64,000 bases of DNA from Streptococcus pseudoporcinus LQ 940-04. GTDB taxonomy: Bacteria > Bacillota > Bacilli > Lactobacillales > Streptococcaceae. Under the pieces are notes generated by a model that made no database searches, was not told where the DNA came from, and was given only the letters and a program-made list of their open reading frames with translations. A program made the position numbers and the translations under genes. Below, in pieces: positions 36,993 to 47,205 of the stretch. The stretch spans positions 1,736,001 through 1,800,000 of the forward strand of contig NZ_AEUY02000005.1 in NCBI RefSeq assembly GCF_000188035.1, in the 5' to 3' direction. Position 1 is the first letter of the stretch. Each line of letters opens with the position of its first letter.

Positions 36993-38285
36993 CTAGGGAG
37001 TATTTGTTACTTTTGTGTTTTTATCTTCTTTACTGGCTACAAAAGGTTTTTTCGCCCATTCTCTGGAATAAAAGTAAGGATTCATTTTATAGTGGTTAGT
37101 GTGTTTTTCTACTTCTAAAAAGGGTTGTACCATTTTATCAACTGCTAACCAACCATTCCAGCCCATATGAATAGTATCTTCCATAAAGTAAGGCTCACCA
37201 CCTTTATTTGAAAAGTCGGCGATTTGCTTAAAACCTTGTGAGTTTAACTGATATTTTATTTTATGAACTGCATCTAAATATTTATCCTGACTAAGTCCAG
37301 TATACTTAGCCCAGAGCTGATTAACTGGCGGAATAATAAAGAGAACGTCTGTATTTTGTTTAGCAAATTCAGTTAATACTAGTTGGAAATCATTGTATTC
37401 TGGGGAGTTAATATAGACGTTGTTCCGCTGGAATGACCGGTATTTCGCAAGGTCCGGTGCAATCCGTGTACTATAAAAACTATTTTTAATTCCAAAGGCG
37501 TTATTATTGGTAGCTGCTTCCCCACGTTTAATAGCCAACTCTGTTAAGTGATTATAAGAAAATTTCTTTGGAAGCCCTTTAACACGTGGCATAATACGAG
37601 TATCAAAAGTATCTGATTTAGCTAAAAATGAAAAAAGTGACTCTTCTCTTAAAGAGATATTATACTGTAGTCTTAGTGTATATTTATCCCAGAAACTCAG
37701 TGCTTGCCCTAAACTAATTTTCTTTAATAATTTGGCCTTTGCGACATCAGGATTCATTTCCAACATGCGTTTAGCAGCAAAGCGGTAGGCGGTCTCTTCT
37801 TGGTTTGCATGTAGCAAAAATTCATATATCTGAGTTTTTGAAAGGTAAGTTTGAATAGCACCTGAATCAGTTCCCTGAGGTGTAAACCACTGTGGCGATA
37901 TGACAAAGACTGCTTTTTTGTTTTTAAGGTTATTGATCATCTGTTGCATACCATAGTAATGCACCAAAGATTGTGATCCACGATTACCTAACAGATATGG
38001 ACGATAGCTTCGCTGGTACTTTTCAGCAATAATGGATGGATGCATACTATCCATTCGACTCCATTCACTAGAACCAAAAAAAGGAACAAAACGATGTTTA
38101 GGATCATCTAAAGCTTGACGCTTTACTAAGCTGTTTTTAAAACTATTATTTGTAATAGCAACAGCACTTCTTTTTTCAGCCATCAGTGAATGGGGTAAAC
38201 TACTGGGAAAAGCAAATATGGTAACTAAAACTAGCATTAAAGCCGCAACTAGGGGCCCTAATATATAAGCTAATTTTTTAAGCAT
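36993..38285 (-). CDS. dltD: D-alanyl-lipoteichoic acid biosynthesis protein DltD
   Basis: Membrane-anchored SGNH-like protein that completes D-alanine transfer onto lipoteichoic acid outside the membrane. The 430-aa protein has one N-terminal membrane helix (about 5-27), then the extracellular domain with the catalytic serine in [11 protein letters not shown], and the Asp/His pair in [12 protein letters not shown]. It overlaps dltC by 8 nt. Last gene of the dlt operon. Confidence 0.95.
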   Translation of the reverse strand: MLKKLAYILGPLVAALMLVLVTIFAFPSSLPHSLMAEKRSAVAITNNSFKNSLVKRQALDDPKHRFVPFFGSSEWSRMDSMHPSIIAEKYQRSYRPYLLGNRGSQSLVHYYGMQQMINNLKNKKAVFVISPQWFTPQGTDSGAIQTYLSKTQIYEFLLHANQEETAYRFAAKRMLEMNPDVAKAKLLKKISLGQALSFWDKYTLRLQYNISLREESLFSFLAKSDTFDTRIMPRVKGLPKKFSYNHLTELAIKRGEAATNNNAFGIKNSFYSTRIAPDLAKYRSFQRNNVYINSPEYNDFQLVLTEFAKQNTDVLFIIPPVNQLWAKYTGLSQDKYLDAVHKIKYQLNSQGFKQIADFSNKGGEPYFMEDTIHMGWNGWLAVDKMVQPFLEVEKHTNHYKMNPYFYSREWAKKPFVASKEDKNTKVTNTP

Positions 38286-38517
38286 TTTGAAGTTCCTTTA
38301 CACCTTCAACAATTTTTGAAACGGTATTCCAATCTTCCCGTCCAAATTCTGATATGGGAACCTTAATATTAAAGAGTGACTCTAATTCAACAATGAGTTC
38401 AACTGTTCCCAAACTGTCTAATACGCCAGCATCAAACAAATCTTCATCTTTCATATCTGAAACATCTTCCATAAAAAGACGATCAAAAGCATCAATAATA
38501 GTTTCTTCAATAGTCAT
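38278..38517 (-). CDS. dltC: D-alanyl carrier protein
   Basis: A 79-aa acyl-carrier-type protein that receives activated D-alanine from DltA on a phosphopantetheine arm attached to the serine of [13 protein letters not shown]. The frame begins at 38523, but the AAAGGA site favours the ATG at 38517, giving the usual family length. It lies 15 nt after dltB. Confidence 0.95.
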   Translation of the reverse strand: MTIEETIIDAFDRLFMEDVSDMKDEDLFDAGVLDSLGTVELIVELESLFNIKVPISEFGREDWNTVSKIVEGVKELQNA

Positions 38518-38532
38518 AATCATTTTCCTTTT

Positions 38533-39792
38533 TTAATAACGCATAGGGTGGATCCAGAAACGATCCAAAAATCCTGAGAATAATAGTAACGAAATCATTA
38601 CTATATGAAAAGTTACTGCAATCGATAGGTAATGGTAAGCTTTACTTGTAAATAGTGGTGCTAAACCTTTTTGCTTACGGTTACGATTAATGGTTTTCTT
38701 CTTACGAATCCAGGCATCGGTTATAATAAGGCCAAGCCCATGAAAAACACCATAGGCAACATAGTACCACGTAAATCCATGCCAGAATCCCATAATGGTC
38801 ATATTAACTAAATAGGCGAAACCAGAGGTAACATTACGGTTTTTAAAGACTTTATGCTTAATGAGAAAATGAACTAACCTCATAAAAACAAAGTCCCTAA
38901 ACCAGAATGATAATGTCATGTGCCACCTATTCCAAAATTCTTTTAAATTTGGAGCTAGGAAAGGCAGATGGAAGTTTTCTGGTGTCTTAATCCCCATTAT
39001 ATTTGAGATGGCAATGGCAAACATAGAGTAGCCAGCAAAATCAAAGAAGAGATTTAAGCCATAGAGGTACATAACCAAAATAAGATAAATATTGAATGGA
39101 CCACCCGTAGCAATCGTTTTCGTTTCTACGATCGGCAACGAAACGCTCCCCAAATAATAAGAAATGATAAATTTATAAAGGAAGCCAAGCATGATATACA
39201 TAACAGACTTATTTATCATTTGCAAATATTGCTCTTTGTCAGGAAGATTCTGGTAATCCTCTTGAAAACGTCTAAAGCGATCAATTGGTCCACTTGAAAA
39301 AGTTGGTAAAAAGGTTAGAAAGCGTAAAAATTCAAGAAAAGTAAATTCCTTTAAAATACCGTCTCGCATCTCCATTATCATACCAACACTTTTGAAGGTT
39401 AAATAGGATATCCCTAAAAAACTAAAAAGTGACTGGTTAGGATGAGCCATATTAAAAGGACTCAATTTCACAAAAAATAAAGGAAGGATGGTTAATAGTA
39501 AGGTTAGCGCAAAAACAATGAAATGGTCATTTCTTTTTCTATACCATTTGTAACTAAAAACACAAACTGTCTGCCAAACAACATAGATAAGAAAAGCTTT
39601 TAGCTGACTTGTATGGTCCTGACCAAACATCATCAAAATAAAGGCTGCCGTTACTAAAAATTCATATAAAGGGAGGCGTCTACGATAAAAGAGACCAACA
39701 ATAATAGGCAGTAATGCTAAAATTAAATAAACAAAATATATAGGATTTGAATAGGGATCTAAATAAGGAATCTTTTGAAGTACTCCCATCAT
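38533..39792 (-). CDS. dltB: D-alanyl transfer protein DltB (MBOAT family)
   Basis: A 419-aa polytopic membrane O-acyltransferase that moves D-alanine from the carrier across the membrane. About 11 hydrophobic segments are present; the MBOAT catalytic histidine lies in [15 protein letters not shown], and the conserved [15 protein letters not shown] is visible. The start overlaps the dltA stop by 4 nt with GAGGTG upstream. Confidence 0.95.
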   Translation of the reverse strand: MMGVLQKIPYLDPYSNPIYFVYLILALLPIIVGLFYRRRLPLYEFLVTAAFILMMFGQDHTSQLKAFLIYVVWQTVCVFSYKWYRKRNDHFIVFALTLLLTILPLFFVKLSPFNMAHPNQSLFSFLGISYLTFKSVGMIMEMRDGILKEFTFLEFLRFLTFLPTFSSGPIDRFRRFQEDYQNLPDKEQYLQMINKSVMYIMLGFLYKFIISYYLGSVSLPIVETKTIATGGPFNIYLILVMYLYGLNLFFDFAGYSMFAIAISNIMGIKTPENFHLPFLAPNLKEFWNRWHMTLSFWFRDFVFMRLVHFLIKHKVFKNRNVTSGFAYLVNMTIMGFWHGFTWYYVAYGVFHGLGLIITDAWIRKKKTINRNRKQKGLAPLFTSKAYHYLSIAVTFHIVMISLLLFSGFLDRFWIHPMRY

Positions 39793-41333
39793 CTATTGTT
39801 CACCTCGTTTATCAAAGTTTTAATATCTGTCTTGCCATTTTGAGTCATCGGCAAACCTTGACGATAGATGAACTTAGAGGGCATCATATAAGACATCATG
39901 CTATCTTTTAGAGATTCCTTGATAGCTTTTGTGACATCAATATCACGTTCAAACTGTTGACGGACACCATCTTTGAGGACAACGAAAGCCAATAGATTTT
40001 GTACCTTATGCTCTGCATTGTAACGAGGAACGGCAACTGCTGTATCTACATACGGTGACTGTTTTAATTGCTGTGAAACGTCCTCTAGCTCAATACGGTA
40101 GCCGCCATATTTAATTTGGAAATCTAATCTGCCACCATAACAGAGAATGTTATCCTTGGTAAAATAACCTAGATCACCGGTATGATAGGCTGGTTGACCT
40201 TTATAGGTGAAGAAGGCTTCTTTGGTTTTTTCAGGATTGTTAAGATAGCCTTTTGACACTGCCGGCCCCGTAACAATGATTTCACCACTCTCACCATTTG
40301 CGACTTCATTTAAATTTTCATCTAAGATATAGGTAGGCGAGTCTAGCTTAGTATAACCAATTGGTAAACGTGAACCAGCTGCTACCATTTCTTTGGTAAT
40401 ACGGATGGCAGATAGCGCTACTGTTGCTTCGGTAGGACCATAGGCATTAACAATAATAGCATTAGGGAAGCGTTCCATTAACTTTCTAGCTGTTGAGACA
40501 GTCAACTCTTCACCGTCAAAGTAAAAATGGGTTAACTGTGGCATTTTATCATGACAGAAATCGTCACTTAGCATAGCCATATCAACAAAAGATGGTGTCG
40601 ATGTCCAAATACCTACTGGTAGATTTGTAATGGTCGTAAAGAGTTGTTTAAAATCAGAAACCAATTCTTTAGGCAAGGCATACAAGGTTCCCCCTAAGGC
40701 TAAAGTCGGCGCCCAGTACATCACTGATAAGTCAAATGAATAGGGAGGCTGAGCCAACATTTGTGGACGCTCAGGAGTGGAAAACTCTTGATCTTCAATC
40801 ATCCAATTGGTAAAGCTTAATAAATTATCATGTGATATTTGAACACCTTTTGGCTTACCTGTCGTTCCTGATGTGAAGATAATGTAATAGTTATCATCTC
40901 CCTTGACAGAATGTGTTAAGGTAAAAGGTGATTGTTGAGCTTTGGCTTGATTAATAGCATCCAAATCAATAACAGGAGGCTCTTGATCTTTAAGTTCAAT
41001 ATTTAGTGGTTCAATAGCAATAATGAGACTTGGTTGTCCAATTTCAATAATATCAGACACCCGTTCTGGAGCAGAATGAACATCAACTGGGATGTAAGCA
41101 TGCCCTGCCTTTGTTAAAGCAACAAAGGTTGCAATCATATCATAGGTTTGCGCTCCAAATACTAAAACAGGTGAGCCCACCTCTAACTGCATTTGGTTAA
41201 TATAGTTTGCGATACTATCAGAATCTCGTTTCAGATCTCCATAAGTATGACATTCACCCATACAATTATAAACGGGGTAATCTTTTTGAAGGACTGCAAG
41301 TTCTTCTATTCTTTCAATCATATCTTTAATCAT
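39789..41333 (-). CDS. dltA: D-alanine--D-alanyl carrier protein ligase
   Basis: Adenylates D-alanine and loads it on DltC. The 514-aa ANL-superfamily enzyme has the P-loop [32 protein letters not shown], the hinge [18 protein letters not shown] and the C-terminal catalytic lysine in [18 protein letters not shown] is 9 nt before the ATG. It follows dltX by 12 nt. D-alanylation lowers the negative charge of teichoic acids and raises resistance to cationic peptides. Confidence 0.96.
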   Translation of the reverse strand: MIKDMIERIEELAVLQKDYPVYNCMGECHTYGDLKRDSDSIANYINQMQLEVGSPVLVFGAQTYDMIATFVALTKAGHAYIPVDVHSAPERVSDIIEIGQPSLIIAIEPLNIELKDQEPPVIDLDAINQAKAQQSPFTLTHSVKGDDNYYIIFTSGTTGKPKGVQISHDNLLSFTNWMIEDQEFSTPERPQMLAQPPYSFDLSVMYWAPTLALGGTLYALPKELVSDFKQLFTTITNLPVGIWTSTPSFVDMAMLSDDFCHDKMPQLTHFYFDGEELTVSTARKLMERFPNAIIVNAYGPTEATVALSAIRITKEMVAAGSRLPIGYTKLDSPTYILDENLNEVANGESGEIIVTGPAVSKGYLNNPEKTKEAFFTYKGQPAYHTGDLGYFTKDNILCYGGRLDFQIKYGGYRIELEDVSQQLKQSPYVDTAVAVPRYNAEHKVQNLLAFVVLKDGVRQQFERDIDVTKAIKESLKDSMMSYMMPSKFIYRQGLPMTQNGKTDIKTLINEVNNR

Positions 41334-41345
41334 GACAAACTCTCC

Positions 41346-41480
41346 TTAAAACTCGTTGTAAATAAATGCACTTTGACCATGTCCTAAAAAATCAAAGATA
41401 TAAATTAAAAGCATAAAAATAAGATAAAACAAAATGGTTTTTCCAATAAATATACTAATCTTTTTCCATTTTTTATTCAT
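41346..41480 (-). CDS. dltX: DltX, small membrane peptide of the dlt operon
   Basis: A 44-aa protein with a basic N-terminus (MNKKWKK), one membrane helix (about residues 8-29) and the conserved C-terminal motif GHGQSAFIYNEF, with the aromatic/acidic tail that marks DltX. DltX is needed for D-alanylation in several Firmicutes and its C-terminus is thought to carry D-alanine transiently. AAGGA precedes the ATG. It is the first gene of the operon and is often missed because of its size. Confidence 0.9.
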   Translation of the reverse strand: MNKKWKKISIFIGKTILFYLIFMLLIYIFDFLGHGQSAFIYNEF

Positions 41481-41536
41481 TTCAATTCCTTTTCACCTTA
41501 TTCTTTACTTATCAATATACACCAGATATACTAGAA

Positions 41537-41565
41537 ATTTTACCTTATTTCCAGTCAATCGGCAA
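41537..41565 (-). promoter_or_regulatory. dlt operon proximal promoter
   Basis: Minus-strand TTGCCG (41560-41565), a 17-bp spacer and TAAAAT (41537-41542), about 57 bp before dltX. The region from here to the uvrB stop (41751) holds no gene; it is AT-rich and contains the CiaR-like repeat. Confidence 0.5.
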
Positions 41566-41671
41566 GAAAAAGATAAAATTATTAAAAATATTTCGCAATT
41601 ATGTTAATTTCTATACAGGTCTTTTTTTATGTGTTTTTTAATCGTAAGAATTTTTAACATTTATTGCTATT

Positions 41672-41704
41672 AACATACGGAACCTAACTTAAAGAAAACT
41701 TAAA
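41672..41704 (-). promoter_or_regulatory. CiaR-type direct repeat and promoter upstream of dlt
   Basis: On the minus strand TTTAAG-N5-TTTAAG (41688-41704), the consensus CiaR binding site, is followed 10 bp later by TATGTT (41672-41677) at the spacing used by pneumococcal CiaR-activated promoters. CiaRH control of dlt is known in pneumococcus; here it would add a distal dlt promoter with about 200 nt of leader. Confidence 0.65.
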
Positions 41705-41750
41705 TGTGTTACAGTTTTATTACAAGTCCCTATTCACTCATAATAAATAC

Positions 41751-43742
41751 TCAGTTTTCAAGTTTCAATTCTAAAATAAGGTCACGGATTTCAGCTGCTA
41801 ATTCAAAATCAAGCATTTCAGCTGCTTCTTGCATTTGCTTTTGCAGCTTCTTGATGGCTTCTTTTCGTTCCGTCCGATTCATACTTGTATAGTCAACGCT
41901 TTCTTCAGCAATCTCCGAACCAACCTCTTTAGTGATAGCAATTAAATCACGGATATCTTTCTTAATAGTTTGAGGCACAATGCCATGTTTTTCATTATAG
42001 TCCATCTGGATATGTCTCCGACGTGCTGTTTCATCAATTGCTTTCTGCATTGAGTCTGTCATTTTGTCGGCATACATAATCACACGCCCTTCAGAGTTTC
42101 TGGCCGCACGACCAATAGTTTGAATTAGGCCACGCTCATTGCGGAGGAAACCTTCTTTATCAGCATCTAGAATAGCAACTAAACTTACTTCTGGAACATC
42201 TATCCCCTCGCGCAGCAAATTAATCCCTATCAAAACATCAAAAACGCCTAAACGTAAGTCACGGATAATCTCTGTACGTTCTAATGTCTTAATATCACTA
42301 TGCATGTACTTGACCTTTACACCCATTTCTTTGAGATAATCTGTTAAATCTTCAGCCATCTTTTTAGTCAAAGTTGTGATGAAACAGCGTTCGCCTTTTG
42401 CAGAGCGGCTATTAATTTCCCCAAGCAGATCGTCCATTTGCCCCATTGAAGGACGCACTTCAATAACAGGATCTAACAAGCCTGTTGGTCGAATGATTTG
42501 TTCAATCACCGTATCTGTTTGTGCCATTTCATAGTCACCCGGTGTCGCTGAAACATAGACAATCTGGTGGACATGGCTTTCAAATTCTTCACGACGTAAG
42601 GGACGATTATCTAATGCTGAGGGTAATCTAAAACCGTAATCAACAAGCATTTTCTTGCGCGCTTGGTCGCCATTATACATGCCCTTAATTTGACCCATAG
42701 TCATGTGACTTTCATCTATCATAATAAGGAAATCCTCAGGGAAAAAATCAAGAAGAGTATAAGGAGGCTCCCCCGCTGAACGGCCATCCATGTGCCTTGA
42801 ATAGTTCTCAACACCATTTGTATAGCCCATTTCCCGTAACATTTCAATATCATATTCTGTTCTTTGTTTTAATCGCTGTGCCTCTAGGAGTTTCCCTTCA
42901 GATTCAAAAAGCTTCAGTTGTTGTTCCAATTCCGCTTGAATTTTAGTAATAGATGCTTCCATATGCTCGTCATTCGTCACAAAGTGAGTAGCTGGAAAGA
43001 GAATCAGATGTTCCGCTTCGCCTAAAACCTTACCTGTTAAGCTTTCGATTTCTCGAATGCGATCAATTTCATCTCCGAAGAATTCAATCCGAAAGGCATG
43101 CTCATCACGTGACGCTGGGAAAACCTCTACAACATCTCCACGGACACGAAAACGTCCCCTTTGAAAATCTATATCATTGCGTTCAAACTGGATGTCAACA
43201 AGTTGATTTAATAACTGATCACGCGAAATTTCTTGGCCCGGACGCAAACTAACTGCTGAATCGGCATATTCTTTAGGAGAGCCCAGTCCATAGATACAAG
43301 ACACTGAAGCGACAACAATGACATCATTACGTTCCAATAAGGAAGAGGTGGCGGAATGACGCAACTTGTCAATTTCGTCATTGACAGAAGAATCCTTTTC
43401 AATATAGGTATCGCTGGAAGGAACATAAGCTTCTGGTTGGTAGTAATCATAGTAGGAAACAAAATACTCTACAGCATTGTCAGGAAAAAATTCCTTAAAT
43501 TCGCTGTAAAGCTGACCAGCTAGGGTCTTATTGTGTGCAATAACCAATGTGGGCTTATTAACCTGGTTAATAACCTGACTCATGGTAAAGGTTTTTCCTG
43601 TTCCTGTCGCTCCAAGTAAAATTTGGGCTTTTTCGCCACCTTCTATATTGTCAACCAACTCTGCTATAGCTTGGGGTTGATCACCAGAAGGTTGGTACTT
43701 AGAGACCAAGTGAAAGGTATTGTTTTCTCGTTTATCTATCAT
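41751..43742 (-). CDS. uvrB: Excinuclease ABC subunit B
   Basis: Damage-verification subunit of nucleotide excision repair. The 663-aa protein has Walker A GATGTGKT at 44-51, the beta-hairpin [20 protein letters not shown] that probes DNA, the helicase motif [18 protein letters not shown] [19 protein letters not shown]-like [18 protein letters not shown], and the C-terminal UVR motif. GAGGA precedes the ATG. It is a single-gene unit, divergent from glnHP. Confidence 0.97.
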   Translation of the reverse strand: MIDKRENNTFHLVSKYQPSGDQPQAIAELVDNIEGGEKAQILLGATGTGKTFTMSQVINQVNKPTLVIAHNKTLAGQLYSEFKEFFPDNAVEYFVSYYDYYQPEAYVPSSDTYIEKDSSVNDEIDKLRHSATSSLLERNDVIVVASVSCIYGLGSPKEYADSAVSLRPGQEISRDQLLNQLVDIQFERNDIDFQRGRFRVRGDVVEVFPASRDEHAFRIEFFGDEIDRIREIESLTGKVLGEAEHLILFPATHFVTNDEHMEASITKIQAELEQQLKLFESEGKLLEAQRLKQRTEYDIEMLREMGYTNGVENYSRHMDGRSAGEPPYTLLDFFPEDFLIMIDESHMTMGQIKGMYNGDQARKKMLVDYGFRLPSALDNRPLRREEFESHVHQIVYVSATPGDYEMAQTDTVIEQIIRPTGLLDPVIEVRPSMGQMDDLLGEINSRSAKGERCFITTLTKKMAEDLTDYLKEMGVKVKYMHSDIKTLERTEIIRDLRLGVFDVLIGINLLREGIDVPEVSLVAILDADKEGFLRNERGLIQTIGRAARNSEGRVIMYADKMTDSMQKAIDETARRRHIQMDYNEKHGIVPQTIKKDIRDLIAITKEVGSEIAEESVDYTSMNRTERKEAIKKLQKQMQEAAEMLDFELAAEIRDLILELKLEN

Positions 43743-43824
43743 TCTATATCCTCATCAACAGACTTTATATGACTATTTTACCATAGTCAAAGTAAAATTA
43801 GAGAAAATCAACACAGACATCTCA

Positions 43825-43841
43825 TGTCAGATTACCTGACA
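43825..43841. promoter_or_regulatory. GlnR box upstream of glnHPQ
   Basis: TGTCAGATTACCTGACA fits the GlnR/TnrA consensus TGTNA-N7-TNACA exactly and lies 16 bp upstream of the -35. GlnR represses glutamine uptake genes in streptococci when nitrogen is plentiful. Confidence 0.85.
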
Positions 43842-43857
43842 TGGAAAGCGAATAAGT

Positions 43858-43886
43858 TTGCTATTGTCAGTGGTTTCTGATATAAT
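43858..43886 (+). promoter_or_regulatory. glnHPQ promoter
   Basis: TTGCTA (43858-43863), a 17-bp spacer and TATAAT (43881-43886) with TGA directly upstream (extended -10). The start is expected about 22 bp before the ATG at 43915. Confidence 0.8.
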
Positions 43887-43914
43887 AAAGCATATTTTTT
43901 CGAAGGAGATGTAC

Positions 43915-46089
43915 ATGAAGAACAAAATAAAAGGAGTTATCCTTGCTATTTTAGCTCTCAGTTTTATATTTAGTGGTATAGCAAATGCTGAAACCGTGAC
44001 AATCGTGTCAGATACAGCTTATGCACCTTTTGAATATAAAGATTCTGACCAAATTTACAAAGGAATCGATGTTGATATTATCAAAGAGGTCGCTAAACGT
44101 CAAAAATGGGATTATAAAATGACTTACCCTGGTTTTGATGCAGCCGTGAATGCTGTGCAATCAGGTCAAGCAAAAGCTTTGATGGCCGGAACCACCATTA
44201 CTAAAGAACGCCAAAAAGTTTTCAATTTTTCAGACCCATACTATGATACAAAAATTGTCATTGCCACTCAAAAAGCTAAACCTGTAAAAAAATACAGTGA
44301 ATTAAACGGGAAAACAGTGGGTGTTAAAAATGGTACAGCTTCTCAAAGTTTCCTAGATAAGAATAAAGATACCTACGGTTTTTCAGTTAAAACTTTTGAC
44401 ACTGGTGATTTAATGTATAATAGTCTAGCCTCTGGATCCATTGATGCAGTAATGGATGATGAGCCTGTTATTCAATTTGCTATTAAACAAAATCAAGATC
44501 TTGCTATTAATATGCCTGGTGAGGCTATCGGTTCTTTTGGTTTTGCAGTCAAAAAAGGAACTGGTCACAATCAATTAGTAAGAGAGTTTAATAAAGCTCT
44601 CAAAGCCATGAAGGCTGATGGAAGTTACCAAAAAATCATGACAAAATGGTTAGGTGATGCAGCAAGTACATCAAATCAAGGCTTAGGCATTGCCAGTAAA
44701 AAAGCTAAACCTGAGAAAAAATCTTATAAAATTGTAGCAGACTCCTCCTTTGCTCCCTTTGAATTCCAAAATGACAAAGGACAGTATGTCGGTATTGATA
44801 TGGAACTCATTAAAGCTATTGCTAAAGAACAAGGTTTTACCATTGAAATTGCTAACCCGGGGTTTGATGCCGCTTTAAATGCCGTTCAATCTGGTCAAGC
44901 TGATGGGGTTATCGCTGGGATGTCAATTACCGACGAACGTAAGCAAATCTTTGATTTCTCTGATTCTTACTATACCTCTAATATCTTATTAGGTGTCAAA
45001 TCGGGCTCTTCTATCAAATCATACGAAGACCTCAAGGATAAAACAGTCGGTGCTAAAAAAGGGACCGCTTCCTATGATTTCTTAGATAAAAATAAAGAGA
45101 AATATGGCTACAAAATAAAAGCATTTGACGAAGCTTCATCTATGTATGACAGTTTAAATGCAGGATCAATTGTTGCTTTAATGGACGACGAAGCCATTCT
45201 TAAATACTCTATCCAACAAGGTCGTAAATTTGATACACCAATTGAAGGAGAACCCTCTGGTGAATATGGTTTTGCAGTAAAAAAAGGGACTAATCCTGAG
45301 TTGATTGACATGTTTAATAATGGACTGGCTTCTTTAAAAGAATCCGGTAAATATAAATCCATTATTAATAACTATTTAGCTTCTGATCAAGACTCTAAAG
45401 GCAAAGAATCTTCCATTGATGAATCTAATATGTTTGGTCTATTATCAAATAACTATAAACAATTGCTTGCTGGTCTGGGAACAACCTTAAGCTTAACCCT
45501 TATTTCTTTTGCTATTGCTATTATTATTGGGATTATCTTCGGAATGATGGCAGTTGCACCAAGTAAACAGCTCCGTATCATCTCTTCTATCTTTGTAGAT
45601 GTTGTGCGTGGAATTCCTTTAATGATTGTTGCTGCCTTTATTTTCTGGGGTATTCCTAATCTCATTGAAAGCATGACTGGTCACCAATCACCAATTAACG
45701 ACTTCCTAGCTGCGACCATTGCCCTATCCTTAAATGGTGGTGCTTACATCGCTGAAATCGTCCGAGGTGGTATTGAGGCCATTCCTGCTGGGCAAATGGA
45801 AGCTAGTCGTAGTTTAGGTATCCCCTATAAGCTTACCATGCGTAAAGTTATTTTGCCCCAAGCTGTAAAAGTCATGCTTCCTAACTTTATCAACCAATTT
45901 GTTATTTCCTTGAAAGATACCACAATCGTTTCGGCGATTGGTTTAGTAGAACTCTTCCAAACAGGGAAAATCATTATTGCTAGAAACTACCAGTCATTCA
46001 GAATGTACGCAATCTTAGCTATTATCTACTTGATAATGATTACGCTATTAACACGTTTAGCGAAACGCTTAGAAAAGAGGCTTAATTAA
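43915..46089 (+). CDS. glnHP: Glutamine ABC transporter: two substrate-binding domains fused to permease
   Basis: A 724-aa fusion. After a signal peptide (1-24, ending SGIANA) come two SBP_bac_3 domains in tandem, about 27-245 and 268-485, each with an APFE(Y/F) start and the repeated FDAA(V/L)NAVQSGQA segment, then a HisM-type permease (about 515-724) with its EAA loop [22 protein letters not shown]. The frame is open from 43858, but AAGGAG 6 nt before the ATG at 43915 and the signal peptide decide the start. The stop overlaps glnQ by one base. It imports glutamine and possibly glutamate or asparagine. Confidence 0.93.
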   Translation: MKNKIKGVILAILALSFIFSGIANAETVTIVSDTAYAPFEYKDSDQIYKGIDVDIIKEVAKRQKWDYKMTYPGFDAAVNAVQSGQAKALMAGTTITKERQKVFNFSDPYYDTKIVIATQKAKPVKKYSELNGKTVGVKNGTASQSFLDKNKDTYGFSVKTFDTGDLMYNSLASGSIDAVMDDEPVIQFAIKQNQDLAINMPGEAIGSFGFAVKKGTGHNQLVREFNKALKAMKADGSYQKIMTKWLGDAASTSNQGLGIASKKAKPEKKSYKIVADSSFAPFEFQNDKGQYVGIDMELIKAIAKEQGFTIEIANPGFDAALNAVQSGQADGVIAGMSITDERKQIFDFSDSYYTSNILLGVKSGSSIKSYEDLKDKTVGAKKGTASYDFLDKNKEKYGYKIKAFDEASSMYDSLNAGSIVALMDDEAILKYSIQQGRKFDTPIEGEPSGEYGFAVKKGTNPELIDMFNNGLASLKESGKYKSIINNYLASDQDSKGKESSIDESNMFGLLSNNYKQLLAGLGTTLSLTLISFAIAIIIGIIFGMMAVAPSKQLRIISSIFVDVVRGIPLMIVAAFIFWGIPNLIESMTGHQSPINDFLAATIALSLNGGAYIAEIVRGGIEAIPAGQMEASRSLGIPYKLTMRKVILPQAVKVMLPNFINQFVISLKDTTIVSAIGLVELFQTGKIIIARNYQSFRMYAILAIIYLIMITLLTRLAKRLEKRLN

Positions 46090-46829
46090 TGGCAGAATTG
46101 AAAATTGATGTTCAAGACCTACATAAATATTTTGGTCAAAATGAGGTATTAAAAGGGATTAGTGCCCAATTTTATGAAGGTGATGTCGTTTGTATTATTG
46201 GTCCTTCTGGTTCTGGTAAATCAACTTTTCTAAGAACCCTAAATCTCTTAGAAACAATCACCATGGGAAAAGTCGTTGTTGACGGCTTTGAATTGTCGGA
46301 TTCAAAAACTAATATTGATAAAGCACGTGAAAATATTGGAATGGTATTCCAGCACTTCAATCTTTTTCCACACATGACCGTTATTGAAAATATCATGTTT
46401 GCTCCAGTAGAGCTAGGAAAAGAATCTAAAGCTTCCGCCAAACAACATGCCTTAGAACTTCTTGAAAAAGTGGGATTGGCTGAGAAAGCTGATGCCTACC
46501 CGGCCAGCCTTTCTGGTGGGCAAAAACAAAGGGTAGCTATTGCGAGAAGTTTAGCCATGAACCCTGATATTATGCTCTTTGATGAACCAACTTCGGCACT
46601 CGATCCAGAAATGGTTGGCGATGTCTTAAACGTTATGCGCGACCTTGCTAAACAAGGGATGACCATGTTAATTGTCACTCATGAAATGGGCTTCGCAAGG
46701 CAGGTTGCTAACCGTGTTATCTTTACAGATGGCGGCCAGTTCCTTGAAGATGGAACACCTGAAGAAATTTTTGATCATCCTAAACATCCGCGACTTATCG
46801 AATTTTTAGATAAAGTCTTAAATGTCTAA
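46089..46829 (+). CDS. glnQ: Glutamine ABC transporter ATP-binding protein
   Basis: A 246-aa polar amino acid ATPase with Walker [10 protein letters not shown] at 38-46, Q-loop QHFNLFPHM, signature LSGGQKQR, Walker [15 protein letters not shown] and H-loop VTHEMGFA. Translationally coupled to the glnHP gene by a TAATG overlap. A terminator follows at 46834. Confidence 0.96.
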   Translation: MAELKIDVQDLHKYFGQNEVLKGISAQFYEGDVVCIIGPSGSGKSTFLRTLNLLETITMGKVVVDGFELSDSKTNIDKARENIGMVFQHFNLFPHMTVIENIMFAPVELGKESKASAKQHALELLEKVGLAEKADAYPASLSGGQKQRVAIARSLAMNPDIMLFDEPTSALDPEMVGDVLNVMRDLAKQGMTMLIVTHEMGFARQVANRVIFTDGGQFLEDGTPEEIFDHPKHPRLIEFLDKVLNV

Positions 46830-46833
46830 TACC

Positions 46834-46861
46834 AAAAGAACTCTCTCAAGGGTTCTTTTTC
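46834..46861 (+). terminator. glnHPQ terminator
   Basis: AAAAGAAC and GTTCTTTTT form the stem with loop TCTCTCAAGG, followed by T residues. A second A/T-rich hairpin with arms AAAAAGC (46901-46907) and GCTTTTT (46914-46920) lies before the next promoter. Confidence 0.75.
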
Positions 46862-46931
46862 TTATGTACCATTTATTAACCTACATAATCCTCCCAAATA
46901 AAAAAGCCTTTAAGCTTTTTACTTATTATGA

Positions 46932-46960
46932 TTGCATTAATCTTCTAATGGTGTTACAAT
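46932..46960 (+). promoter_or_regulatory. ABC-F leader promoter
   Basis: TTGCAT (46932-46937), a 17-bp spacer and TACAAT (46955-46960) with TGT upstream (extended -10). It gives a transcript with about 240 nt of leader before the ABC-F start. Confidence 0.7.
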
Positions 46961-46991
46961 GGGGTCAATAATAAACGGAGGTATAGGAGCT

Positions 46992-47003
46992 ATGAACAAC
47001 TAA
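46992..47003 (+). CDS. Three-codon leader peptide (MNN)
   Basis: ATG AAC AAC TAA behind a strong double ribosome site (GGAGG and AGGAG). The stop codon overlaps the 5' arm of hairpin ACTAAAAAAC (46999-47008) with GTTTTTTAGT (47042-47051). Very short upstream ORFs are known for antibiotic-responsive ABC-F genes, where a ribosome stalled on the leader prevents termination. Translation is inferred from the ribosome site only. Confidence 0.55.
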   Translation: MNN

Positions 47004-47101
47004 AAAACTTTTTTTGAGAGATTTGTATCTTATCAAGCTAGGTTTTTTAGTCTGCTCTTATCTGAGTATGTATCTCTGAGGTACTGCTAATTTTTGGGTG
47101 C

Positions 47102-47139
47102 AAACTTTCTACTTTTCTTGTTAAGGTAGAAAGTTTTTT
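47102..47139 (+). terminator. Attenuator terminator in the ABC-F leader
   Basis: AAACTTTCTAC (47102-47112) pairs with GTAGAAAGTTT (47126-47136), followed by T to 47139. It lies 66 nt before the ABC-F ATG, so it must be overcome for expression. Its 3' arm AAAGTTTTTT (47130-47139) is also complementary to AAAAAACTTT beside the leader stop (47002-47011), an alternative pairing. Confidence 0.75.
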
Positions 47140-47205
47140 CTGTCTCTCATTTGCACTTCTTATCATGTCCACGATTAAGATATCACTAATAGACAGGAGG
47201 CATCT

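Noticed and set aside
41570..41672. CiaR-controlled small RNA (csRNA) between uvrB and dltX
   Set aside because: A CiaR-type promoter is present but no GC-rich terminator hairpin follows, so a long dlt leader is more likely.
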